Source: Kineococcus gynurae (GTDB lineage: Bacteria > Actinomycetota > Actinomycetes > Actinomycetales > Kineococcaceae). Taken from it: a DNA stretch of 64,000 nucleotides. Within the stretch, counting starts at the first letter, position 1. Each line of letters starts with the position of its first letter. Shown here in pieces: positions 16,801-23,936 of this stretch. The notes beneath the pieces are model-generated. The model had not been told where the DNA came from. It did not search any database and saw only the letters and a list, made by a program, of their open reading frames with translations. Position numbers and translations under genes: made by a program. The DNA lies in NCBI RefSeq assembly GCF_050871315.1, contig NZ_JBJLRE010000014.1; one strand, 5' to 3'.

Positions 16801-17082
16801 CCTCGGGCTGATCTCGACCGACCGAGGTCGGCGGGCAACGCGGCTGGAGCCCCAGGCCCGTGCCCGTCCGCTCAGGCCCAGGGGCCGGGGAGCCGACGGG
16901 GGCGTCCCAGGCGCCGGGTTGCGAAGCCGCAGCCCGAGCACCACGTCGCATGACGTGCCACATGACTTCGCGAGGCACACGCAGCATCACCCGCACCAGT
17001 ACCGCGCGGTCGCAGAGATCGCGGCGTCGAGCAGAGTGCTCGCCCCAGGTCGGGACGGTGTCGTCCCAATGCCCGTCCCGTC

Positions 17083-17844
17083 CTAGAGCACTCGATCCTG
17101 CCCCCCGTCGACGGTCAGGGCCGTCCCGGTGATGAACGACGCGGCCGGGGAGATGAGGAACACCGCGGCCCGGGCGAACTCCTCCGGCTGCCCCCGGCGC
17201 CGGAGCGGGACGGCGTCGAGGGTGCTGTCCGCGCCCTCGTCGGCGAAGAAGTCGGCGTCGACCCCGCCGTCGTCCACCGCACCGCAGAGCACGCTGTTGA
17301 CGCGGACCCCGCGTGGCCCCAGCTCGTCGGCCAGCGTCTTGCCGGCCATGCTCAGCCCCGGCCGGAGGCCGTTGGCCACCCCGGCCCCGCCGACCGGGGA
17401 GTGCACGGTCGAGGCCAGGGTAAGCACGATCGAGGCACCCTCGCCCGTGGCGATCCGGCCCACCGTGCGGGCCAGCCGGACCGGGGCCAGCAGGCCCCGT
17501 TCGAAGTTCTCCCGCCACAGCGTGTCCGGGGCCTCGGCCAGCGTCGACGCCTCGGGGGCGTCACCACCCCCGCAGGAGATGATCGCGCCGTCGAGCCGTC
17601 CGAAGCGGGCGTTGGCCGCGGCGACCAGGCGGGTCTCGGTACCGGCGTCGGTGAGATCGCCCGGCACCAGCAGCATGCGATCGCGTTCCCCGATGCTGGG
17701 GGCCAGTTCGGCGAGCTGGTCCTCGTCGGCATCGGTGAGCACCAGGAGCGCCCCCTCGTCGGCCAACGTGCGCGCGCAGGTCGATCCCAGCAGCGACGTG
17801 ACGTTGGAGACGAGGTACACGCGGTCGCCGAGGCCCAGGTCCAT
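17083..17844 (-). CDS. SDR-fold protein with degenerate catalytic motifs
   Basis: The fold of a short-chain dehydrogenase is clear (LADELGPRGVRVNSV, SFITGTALTVDGGQ), but key residues are changed. The cofactor motif TGxxxGIG reads SNVTSLLG (13-20), the NAG motif reads SCGGG, and the positions aligned with the catalytic Tyr and Lys are Ala157 and Arg161. Only the Ser (about 145) remains. The 253-residue protein may therefore bind without catalysing. The ATG at 17844 has no clear ribosome site; an open extension reaches 17889. It is on the same strand as the SURF1 gene, 81 bp after it. Confidence 0.8.
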   Translation of the reverse strand: MDLGLGDRVYLVSNVTSLLGSTCARTLADEGALLVLTDADEDQLAELAPSIGERDRMLLVPGDLTDAGTETRLVAAANARFGRLDGAIISCGGGDAPEASTLAEAPDTLWRENFERGLLAPVRLARTVGRIATGEGASIVLTLASTVHSPVGGAGVANGLRPGLSMAGKTLADELGPRGVRVNSVLCGAVDDGGVDADFFADEGADSTLDAVPLRRRGQPEEFARAAVFLISPAASFITGTALTVDGGQDRVL

Positions 17845-17925
17845 AGGGCCAGTGTTGCGCAGAGTTGCTGGTGATACACACAGCATCACAGGGCGGGTCC
17901 GTCCGGTTCGCCCGTCCGGCCCAGA

Positions 17926-18924
17926 TCAGGACCGCCGGGCCGCTTCCGCCTCGGCGTCCTCGGCCTCCTCGTCGCTGCCCGGACGGACCAGGTCGCGCCG
18001 GCGCGGGCGTGGCGCCCGTGCCTCCCGCCGTCGCCGCCCGTCCGGTCCGGCCCCGTCCGGGGCCGTGCGGTCCGCCGCGGCGTCGTCGTCGGTGAGGTCC
18101 GCGGCGGGTCCGGGGTCCGGACCGTCCCCCGCGGGGACGGCGCCCAGCGCGCGCTGCTCGAGCTCGCGTCGACCGGCCACCACCCAGACCACCAGCGCCG
18201 TGAGCGCGAAGCCGTACCACTGGACCGTGTAGGCGAGGTGCGGTCCCTCGTCCACGTCGGGACGGACCTCCGGTCGCGGAGCGTCCCCGGCGGGCCCGGG
18301 GGACTCCGCGGCGAGGACCGCGTACCCCCCCAGCAGGGGCGCCGGGCCGGGCGAGACGGTCTGCAGCGCCGAGCGGACCGCCTGCTCCGCGACGGCCGGG
18401 ACCTGCCCGGTGGGGGCGGCACCGCGCCGGGGCTCCTCCCACGGGCGGAGTCGGGCCACGACCTCGACGGCACCGCCCGGCGGGGCCGGGACGCTGTCGG
18501 GGCGCTCGCTGCCGGACCCGGCGGGGATCCACCCGCGGTCCACCATCAGCCGGGCCCCGCCGTCGAGGACCAGCGGGACCAGCACGTCGTACCCGGCGGT
18601 GTCGTCGCGGGGACGGTTGCGGACCAGCAGGGTGCCGGCCTGGTCGTAGGTGCCGCGCACCCGGACCGGGGTCCAGGCCTCGCCCGGGGCGAGCGGGGAG
18701 CCGTCCTCGTCCAGCACGGCGGCGAGGTCGGTGGGAGAGCGGTCGTAGTTCTGCACCAGGGGGGCGTTGCGGGCCAGCCGTTCGGCCCGACGGTGCCACT
18801 GCCACTGCCCGAGCAGCACGCAGACCACCGCGACCAGGACGGCGAGGGCCAACCCCTTGCGCCACCGGTCCTCGCGCAGCAGGGCGAGGACGGCCCGCGG
18901 GCCGCGGTCGGGGCCCGCCCTCAC
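17926..18924 (-). CDS. SURF1 family cytochrome oxidase assembly protein
   Basis: SURF1 proteins assist heme A insertion into subunit I of aa3 oxidase. The 332 residues have the classic hairpin: an N-terminal helix (about 19-38, ending GQWQWHRRAER), a periplasmic domain with RGTYDQAGTLLVRNRP and LMVDRGWIPAG, and a second helix, HLAYTVQWYGFALTALVVW. A disordered charged C-terminal tail of about 85 residues follows, a common actinobacterial extension. The GTG start overlaps the stop of the upstream 92-residue gene. Functionally it links with ctaA and ctaB in this window. Confidence 0.93.
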   Translation of the reverse strand: MRAGPDRGPRAVLALLREDRWRKGLALAVLVAVVCVLLGQWQWHRRAERLARNAPLVQNYDRSPTDLAAVLDEDGSPLAPGEAWTPVRVRGTYDQAGTLLVRNRPRDDTAGYDVLVPLVLDGGARLMVDRGWIPAGSGSERPDSVPAPPGGAVEVVARLRPWEEPRRGAAPTGQVPAVAEQAVRSALQTVSPGPAPLLGGYAVLAAESPGPAGDAPRPEVRPDVDEGPHLAYTVQWYGFALTALVVWVVAGRRELEQRALGAVPAGDGPDPGPAADLTDDDAAADRTAPDGAGPDGRRRREARAPRPRRRDLVRPGSDEEAEDAEAEAARRS

Positions 18925-19199
18925 CGGGGCAGGTCGGCGGCGTCGACGACCTCCCGCAGGAAGCCACGCGCGGAGAGGAACCGGCTGAGGTGCTCGCGGT
19001 GCGCCGCGCAGGCCAGCCACGTCTTGCGCCGCTCGGGGGTGTGCAGGGCGGGGTTGTTCCACCGCAGGCCGAAGTCGGCCGGGGCCGGGCACCCCTTGGC
19101 GCTGCAGACCAGGTCCGAGGGCGGTTCGTGCCGTTCCGGTTCGGCGAGCGGGGCCGCGGAGGTGTCCACGGCAGGAGTCTCGCACCGTCCGGGGGTCAC
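18921..19199 (-). CDS. Small conserved actinobacterial protein with Cys/His pattern
   Basis: The family is familiar from actinomycetes but has no firm function that I know of. The 92 residues carry CSAKGCPAPA (CX4C), FGLRWNNPALHTPERRKTW and LACAAHREHL. This C-C-C-H pattern suggests zinc binding, which is inference. Both ends overlap or nearly abut neighbours: its GTG comes just after the DUF3099 stop, and its stop overlaps the SURF1 GTG. Expression is therefore coupled. An alternative GTG start lies at 19169. Confidence 0.8.
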   Translation of the reverse strand: MTPGRCETPAVDTSAAPLAEPERHEPPSDLVCSAKGCPAPADFGLRWNNPALHTPERRKTWLACAAHREHLSRFLSARGFLREVVDAADLPR

Positions 19200-19202
19200 C
19201 GG

Positions 19203-19589
19203 TCAGTCCCCGGGGTGGTGGATCCCGGTGATCCTGGCCTCGATCGCCGGCATCTCGCGGGCCTCCCGGGGGATCGCGGCGTCCGGCGGCGGCGGTGCGG
19301 CCTGGCCGAGGTCGAAGCTCTCCGGGGCAGGGCCCGAGCGCTCCCGCCCCGCGTTGGCCAGCACGACCGCCACGTAGGGCAGGAAGACCGCGCCGACCGC
19401 GAAGATCCAGCGCGTCCAGTGGTCGAGGAACACGAAGGTGACGAAGCATCCCGTGCGGATGAGCATCGAGATGGTGTAGCGACGGAAGCGGCCGCTGAGG
19501 TCCTCCGCGTGCGCGGTGGGAGCGCTGGTGATGCGGTAGATCTCCTCGCCACCGCGGGAGGGGTGGTGGTGCGTGGAGGGCGAACTCAC
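19203..19589 (-). CDS. DUF3099 family membrane protein
   Basis: DUF3099 proteins are small actinobacterial membrane proteins of unknown role. The 128 residues show a soluble start with YRITSAPTAHAEDLSGRF, then two membrane segments (SMLIRTGCFVTFVFLDHW and WIFAVGAVFLPYVAVVLANA) and an acidic/proline-rich tail. The GTG at 19589 is placed by TACCGT seven bases upstream, a leaderless start. It is the first gene of a minus-strand unit through SURF1 and is divergent from fabG, a neighbourhood that recurs in actinomycetes. Confidence 0.9.
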   Translation of the reverse strand: MSSPSTHHHPSRGGEEIYRITSAPTAHAEDLSGRFRRYTISMLIRTGCFVTFVFLDHWTRWIFAVGAVFLPYVAVVLANAGRERSGPAPESFDLGQAAPPPPDAAIPREAREMPAIEARITGIHHPGD

Positions 19590-19596
19590 GCGTTCA

Positions 19597-19602
19597 ACGG
19601 TA
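19597..19602 (-). promoter_or_regulatory. Leaderless -10 of the DUF3099-SURF1 unit
   Basis: TACCGT on the minus strand, seven bases, then GTG 19589. Confidence 0.5.
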
Positions 19603-19744
19603 CGCCCGGAATGCCGGTCCGGACGGGTGGGCGACCCACCTCCGGTGTGGTCTGCGGCACGTCCGACCGGTTCCCCGGGGCGGGGCGCGGGGCCGGACGG
19701 GGCCCGGAGCGGGTGCCGGGCTCCGCGAGCGGGCGTCGATGCGT

Positions 19745-19750
19745 TAGCTT
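19745..19750 (+). promoter_or_regulatory. Leaderless -10 of the fabG-inhA operon
   Basis: TAGCTT, eight bases, then GTG 19759. It sits in a short AT-richer patch. Confidence 0.5.
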
Positions 19751-19758
19751 TCGTCCCC

Positions 19759-20517
19759 GTGCCCGCCGCTGAATCCCAGACCGATCCCGCCGTGACGGAC
19801 CCGTCGTCGCCCGCCAGGACACCGCGCAGCGTGCTGGTCACGGGGGGCAACCGGGGGATCGGGCTGGCCGTGGCCCGCGCGTTCGCCGCCCGGGGTGACC
19901 GGGTCGCGGTGACGTCGCGCTCCGGCGAGGCCCCCGAGGGCCTCTTCGCCGTCGCCGCCGACGTGACCGACTCCGCCTCGCTCGACGCGGCCTTCAGCGC
20001 CGTCGAGGCCGAGCAGGGGCCCGTCGAGGTGCTGGTGGCCAACGCCGGCATCACCAAGGACCAGCTGCTGATGCGGATGTCCGAGGACGACTTCGACGCG
20101 GTGATCGACACCAACCTGGCCGGGGCCTGGCGCTGCGCCCGCCGGGCCACCAAGAACATGATGCGGGCCAAGCACGGGCGGATCGTGTTCGTCTCCAGCG
20201 TCGTCGGGCTCTACGGCTCGCCCGGGCAGTCCAACTACGCCGCGTCCAAGGCCGGCCTGGTCGGGCTGGCCCGGTCCGTCGCGCGGGAGCTCGGCGGGCG
20301 GGGCATCACCGCCAACGTCGTGGCCCCCGGCTTCATCGAGACCGAGATGACCCGGGTGCTGCCCGAGGCGACCCAGGCCGACTACCGCTCGCGCATCCCG
20401 GCGGGCTCCTTCGGTGCCGTCGAGGACGTCGCCCGCGCCGTCCTCTTCCTCGCCGACAACGGCTACGTCAACGGGGCCGTGCTGCCCGTCGACGGCGGCC
20501 TCGGCATGGGGCACTGA
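19759..20517 (+). CDS. fabG: 3-oxoacyl-ACP reductase (FabG/MabA)
   Basis: FabG reduces 3-oxoacyl-ACP with NADPH in type II fatty-acid elongation. The 252 residues include the cofactor motif VLVTGGNRGIGLAVARAF, the NAGITKDQLLMRM loop, the catalytic Ser (VFVSSVVG) and the YAASK motif. The ending PVDGGLGMGH closely parallels mycobacterial MabA. I took the GTG at 19759, which is leaderless behind TAGCTT; a GTG at 19792 is an alternative. inhA follows 63 bp downstream with its own ribosome site, forming the same fabG-inhA order as in mycobacteria. Confidence 0.95.
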   Translation: MPAAESQTDPAVTDPSSPARTPRSVLVTGGNRGIGLAVARAFAARGDRVAVTSRSGEAPEGLFAVAADVTDSASLDAAFSAVEAEQGPVEVLVANAGITKDQLLMRMSEDDFDAVIDTNLAGAWRCARRATKNMMRAKHGRIVFVSSVVGLYGSPGQSNYAASKAGLVGLARSVARELGGRGITANVVAPGFIETEMTRVLPEATQADYRSRIPAGSFGAVEDVARAVLFLADNGYVNGAVLPVDGGLGMGH

Positions 20518-20580
20518 CCCCTCCCGCTCCACCCCGCGCGACCCCCGAACCACCCGCAGCGAGACGAAGGAACTGACCCC

Positions 20581-21348
20581 ATGGGCCTGCTCGACGGCAA
20601 GCGACTGCTCGTCACCGGTGTGCTGACCGACCGCTCGATCGCCTTCGGCGTCGCGCGCATCGCCCAGGAGGAGGGCGCGGAGGTCGTGCTGTCGTCCTTC
20701 GGCCGGCAGATGAAGATCACCCAGACCATCTCCCGGCGGCTGCCCAAGCCCGCCCCGGTGATCGAGCTCGACGTGACCAGCGCCGAGCACCTCGCCGCCC
20801 TGCCCGAGCGGGTCCGCGAGCACGTCGACGGCCTCGACGGCGTCCTGCACTCCATCGGCTTCGCCCCGAAGGACGCCCTGGGCGGCAACTTCCTCAACAC
20901 CGAGTGGGAGTCCGTGGCCACCGCGGTCCAGGTCTCGGCGTTCTCGCTGAAGTCGCTGTCGGTCGCCGCGCTGCCGCTGATGGGCAAGGGCGGTTCGGTC
21001 GTCGGGCTCACCTTCGACGCCACCGTGGCCTGGCCGGTCTACGACTGGATGGGCGTGGCGAAGGCCGCGTTCGAGTCGACCGCGCGCTACCTCGCGCGCG
21101 ACCTCGGCCCCCAGGGGATCCGGGTCAACGTCGTCTCGGCCGGCCCGCTGCGCACCACGGCCGCGACCTCGATCCCTGGTTTCGAGACCCTGGAGAGCAC
21201 CTGGGGCGACCGCTCCCCGCTCGGCTGGGACGTGGCCGACACCGAGCCGCCGGCCCGGGCCGCGCTGGCCCTGATGTCGGACTGGTTCCCGGCCACCACC
21301 GGCGAGATGATCCACGTGGACGGCGGGTTCCACGCCATGGGTGCCTGA
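20581..21348 (+). CDS. inhA: Enoyl-ACP reductase (InhA/FabI)
   Basis: This NADH-dependent enzyme reduces the trans-2-enoyl-ACP double bond, the last step of each type II elongation round. The 255-residue protein has the SDR-like nucleotide motif GVLTDRSIAFGVARIAQ, the catalytic YDWMGVAK motif (Tyr and Lys as in InhA) and the FxDATxAW segment just before it. GAAGGA lies upstream of the ATG. It continues the fabG operon, and its stop overlaps the next start (TGAGTG). Similarity to InhA suggests the same drug-target class, but activity is inferred. Confidence 0.95.
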   Translation: MGLLDGKRLLVTGVLTDRSIAFGVARIAQEEGAEVVLSSFGRQMKITQTISRRLPKPAPVIELDVTSAEHLAALPERVREHVDGLDGVLHSIGFAPKDALGGNFLNTEWESVATAVQVSAFSLKSLSVAALPLMGKGGSVVGLTFDATVAWPVYDWMGVAKAAFESTARYLARDLGPQGIRVNVVSAGPLRTTAATSIPGFETLESTWGDRSPLGWDVADTEPPARAALALMSDWFPATTGEMIHVDGGFHAMGA

Positions 21349-21480
21349 GTGCCCCCGCACGACGGCGGCGGGCCGCCCACCCCCTCGGGTGGGCGGCAGC
21401 TGCTGCTGCTGGCCGGGCTGATGATCGCGCTGGTCGCGGTGCTGATCGGCGTCTCGTACTGGGCCGCCGCCCGCGGGTGA
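21349..21480 (+). CDS. 43-residue single-helix membrane protein coupled to inhA
   Basis: A GTG starts directly at the inhA stop (TGAGTG) and opens a 43-residue frame. The first 17 residues are hydrophilic and rich in Gly and Pro. A single hydrophobic helix, QLLLLAGLMIALVAVLIGVS, follows, and the end is YWAAARG. Such tiny proteins easily escape annotation. The one-base spacing to inhA and the clean helix argue for expression. I do not recognise a family, and no function is implied beyond membrane location. Confidence 0.6.
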   Translation: MPPHDGGGPPTPSGGRQLLLLAGLMIALVAVLIGVSYWAAARG

Positions 21481-21511
21481 GCCCGGTCCGCGCCGACCCG
21501 GGGGTGCGGCG

Positions 21512-22258
21512 TCACCCGCGCGGGCGCAGCACGTAGGCCGTGTAGCCGTAATCGGCCCCGTGGCGGGCCCGCACCTCGATCTCGGCGCCCACCTCGGCCA
21601 GGACGCCGGCGTCGACCCCCTCCGCCCGCAGCTGGGTCAGCCGCCGGGCCAGGGGCTCGTAGTAGGCCGCCCAGTCCGTCTCGGGCAGGACGTAGCCGGC
21701 CGCCACGGTGAACCCCGCCCCCTGCGCGGCGGCCACGTTCTGGGCCGTCGTCCGCATGGCCGGGTAGCCCGCGTCCCAGAACGCCCGGGCCTCCGGCGAG
21801 GGGTCCGGGACCAACCACTCGGCCTCGGTCAGCACCAGGGTCCCGCCGGGACGCAGCAGCGGTCCCCAGGCGGCGAGCGCCGCGTCGAACCCCATGACGT
21901 AGGCCGACCCCTCCGCCCACACGAGGTCCACCGAGGCCGGGGCGAGGGGGAGGGCGTCCATGGAGGCGCGCAGCGGCTCCACCCGGTCGCCGACACCGGC
22001 CGCGCGGGCCCGCTCCCGCAAGCGTTCCAGGAAGGGCGGGTGCAGGTCCACCGCCACCACCCGCCCGCCGGTGAGCCGGGCCAGGGGGACGGCCGAGGGC
22101 CCCGTCCCGCAGCCCACGTCGACCACGCGCGGCTCGTCGGGCAGGGGCCCGACCAGCCGCAGCAGCAGCGCGGTGGTGGCCTCCGACCCCGGCGCCTCCC
22201 GGGGCAGGTCCTCGTGCGCCCGCCAGAACACCGCGGCCCGGTCGTCGGTGACGTCCAT
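21512..22258 (-). CDS. SAM-dependent methyltransferase
   Basis: This is a class I methyltransferase of about 248 residues. Motif I is VVDVGCGTGPSAVPLARL (about 44-61), followed by the acidic VVAVDLHPP, the motif LVWAEGSAYVMGF and the post-core PGGTLVLTEAEW. The substrate cannot be inferred. The start is ATG 22258 with GGTGGGG in front. It converges with the inhA operon, about 30 bp away, and is separated from nudK by about 60 bp, with which it may be co-transcribed. Confidence 0.9.
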   Translation of the reverse strand: MDVTDDRAAVFWRAHEDLPREAPGSEATTALLLRLVGPLPDEPRVVDVGCGTGPSAVPLARLTGGRVVAVDLHPPFLERLRERARAAGVGDRVEPLRASMDALPLAPASVDLVWAEGSAYVMGFDAALAAWGPLLRPGGTLVLTEAEWLVPDPSPEARAFWDAGYPAMRTTAQNVAAAQGAGFTVAAGYVLPETDWAAYYEPLARRLTQLRAEGVDAGVLAEVGAEIEVRARHGADYGYTAYVLRPRG

Positions 22259-22317
22259 CCCCCCACCCTGGCCCGGGCCGGCCCCCGTATCGACGGGTTT
22301 TCCGGCCCCGGCGTCGG

Positions 22318-23028
22318 TCAGGACCGGAAGGGGCCCTCGAGCCGGGCCCACTGCAGGAGCATGATCGTCTTCCCGTCGACGATCTCGCCGTCACGCACCA
22401 TCCGCAGGGCCTCGTCCACGTCGATCTCGCAGACCTCGATGTCCTCCCCCTCGGCGGCCACGCCGCCGCCCGGTCCGGTCCGGTCGGCGGCGGTGTAGGG
22501 CGCGGCGTAGAAGTGCAGCCGCTCGGTGACCGACCCCGGGCTCATGAAGGCGTCGAACACGGGGGTCACCGCGCCGACGCACACCCCCAGCTCCTCCGCG
22601 GTCTCCCGCCGGACCGCGGTCTCCGGATCGTCCTCGTCCAGCAGCCCCGCCGCGGCCTCGACGAGCATCCCGTCCGGATGGCCGTTGACGTAGGCGGGGA
22701 AGCGGAACTGCCGGCTCAGCAGCACGGTCCGCCGGGCCACGTCGTGCAGCAGGATCGTGGCGCCGTTGCCGCGGTCGTAGGTCTCGCGGGTCTGCCGGGT
22801 CCAGCGACCGTCGCGGCCCCGCAGGTCGAAGGTGGTGCGGCGCAGCACGTGCCACCCCTCAGACGTGAGCTCGACCTCGCGCACCCGGACGTCGGGGTTG
22901 CGGGTGAGGTCGCGTCCGGCGCGGTCCAGCCCGGTCCGGCCGCGGTGGTCCGGGACGTCGACCCCGGGGCGGGGCGACGCGGGCGGGGTGGTCGGGCCGG
23001 GGGTGGGCGGGGGCGGGGTGGTGGTCAC
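22318..23028 (-). CDS. nudK: NUDIX hydrolase, GDP-mannose pyrophosphatase NudK-like
   Basis: NudK-type enzymes cleave GDP-mannose and related nucleotide sugars. The domain covers about residues 45-236, after a proline-rich disordered start. The NUDIX helix reads AGLLDEDDPETAVRRETAEELG, and the following MSPGSVTERLHF, GEDIEV and DGEIVDGKTIMLL closely resemble E. coli NudK. The GTG at 23028 is leaderless behind TACCGT. It is divergent from a DeoR regulator, and their shared 85-bp interval holds a direct repeat, so common control is plausible. Confidence 0.85.
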   Translation of the reverse strand: MTTTPPPPTPGPTTPPASPRPGVDVPDHRGRTGLDRAGRDLTRNPDVRVREVELTSEGWHVLRRTTFDLRGRDGRWTRQTRETYDRGNGATILLHDVARRTVLLSRQFRFPAYVNGHPDGMLVEAAAGLLDEDDPETAVRRETAEELGVCVGAVTPVFDAFMSPGSVTERLHFYAAPYTAADRTGPGGGVAAEGEDIEVCEIDVDEALRMVRDGEIVDGKTIMLLQWARLEGPFRS

Positions 23029-23034
23029 GTCCCC

Positions 23035-23040
23035 ACGGTA
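23035..23040 (-). promoter_or_regulatory. Leaderless -10 of nudK
   Basis: TACCGT on the minus strand, six bases, then GTG 23028. Confidence 0.5.
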
Positions 23041-23048
23041 GGGCAGAA

Positions 23049-23081
23049 CGTGCAACAATCGTCAAGACCGTGCAGAAACAA
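23049..23081. promoter_or_regulatory. Candidate DeoR operator between nudK and the deoR-type gene
   Basis: CGTGCAACAA (23049) and CGTGCAGAAACAA (23069) form a direct repeat with exactly 20 bp between starts, about two helical turns. The patch is notably A-rich for this genome and lies between both promoters. DeoR-type regulators often use repeated sites of this kind. Confidence 0.45.
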
Positions 23082-23113
23082 GATGGGACCCCCGGGTCCG
23101 ACGAGGAGGGGCG

Positions 23114-23878
23114 ATGCTCGCCGCCGAACGCCGCGACCTGCTGCTCGCCCGGTTGCGGCGCGACGGGCGGGTCGTGGCCCGCGACCTCGCGGCAGAGCTG
23201 GGGCTCTCCGAGGACAGCATCCGGCGGGACCTGCGCGACCTGGCCGCCACCGGGGCCTGCCAGAGGGTTTACGGGGGAGCGGTGCTGGCCTCGGCCGCAC
23301 TGGCCGACCACCGGGCCCGCGACGGCGTCGAACCGGACAGCAAGCGGGCGGTGGCCCGGGTCGCGGCGGGTCTGCTGCGTCCCGGGTGCGTGGCCCTGCT
23401 CGACGGCGGGACCACGACGCGCGCGGTGGTCCGGGCGCTGGACCCCGACCTCGCGTGCACGGTCGTCACCCACAGCCCGGTGCTGGCCGTCGACCTGCTC
23501 GAGCACCCGCGGGTCGAGGTGCTGCTCCTCGGCGGCCGGCTGTTCCGGCACTCGGCGGTGACCTGCGGGGCGGCGGCGGTCGAGGCGGCGGCCACGATCG
23601 CCGCCGACGTCTTCCTGCTCGGCGTCACCGGCGTGCACCCGGAGCACGCGACCACCACCGGCGACCCCGAGGAGGCGGCGATGAAGCGGGCCCTGGCCGC
23701 CCGGGCCGCCGAGACCTGGGTCCTCGCCAGCCGGGAGAAGCTCGGGGCCGTCTCGCCGTGGACCGTGCTGCCCTGGGAGCGGGTCACGGGGGTGGTGACC
23801 GACGGCGCACCGTCGGGGACGACGGACCGCCTCCGGGCGCGCGGCGTCACCGTCCTCGGCCCGGCCGACCGGGCCTGA
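23114..23878 (+). CDS. DeoR family transcriptional regulator
   Basis: DeoR-family repressors sense phosphorylated sugars. The 254 residues contain the N-terminal HTH with the family's AAERRDLLLARLRRDGRV and GLSEDSIRRDLRDL, then the sensor domain: LLDGGTTTRAVVRAL (phosphosugar loop), VVTHSPVLAVDLL and VFLLGVTGVHPEHATTTGDPEEAAMKRAL. GAGGAGGGG precedes the ATG. It is divergent from nudK, which hints that it controls nucleotide-sugar or sugar-phosphate turnover. The actual effector is unknown. Confidence 0.93.
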   Translation: MLAAERRDLLLARLRRDGRVVARDLAAELGLSEDSIRRDLRDLAATGACQRVYGGAVLASAALADHRARDGVEPDSKRAVARVAAGLLRPGCVALLDGGTTTRAVVRALDPDLACTVVTHSPVLAVDLLEHPRVEVLLLGGRLFRHSAVTCGAAAVEAAATIAADVFLLGVTGVHPEHATTTGDPEEAAMKRALAARAAETWVLASREKLGAVSPWTVLPWERVTGVVTDGAPSGTTDRLRARGVTVLGPADRA

Positions 23879-23888
23879 GCGCGCACAC

Positions 23889-23925
23889 CGTCCCACCCCG
23901 TCCCACCCCGTCCCACCCCGTCCCG
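23889..23925. repeat. Tandem CGTCCCACCC repeat
   Basis: Three copies of the 10-mer CGTCCCACCC and a partial fourth lie in the gap between the convergent DeoR and serB genes. No hairpin forms, so it is not a standard terminator. Confidence 0.85.
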
Positions 23926-23936
23926 AACGGGCAGGC

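Noticed and set aside
16801..17082. Possible gene or tRNA between the HTH and SDR genes
   Set aside because: Short frames have no recognisable content or ribosome site, and no cloverleaf could be found by eye. A short palindrome, CCGACC-GA-GGTCGG, is too weak to call.
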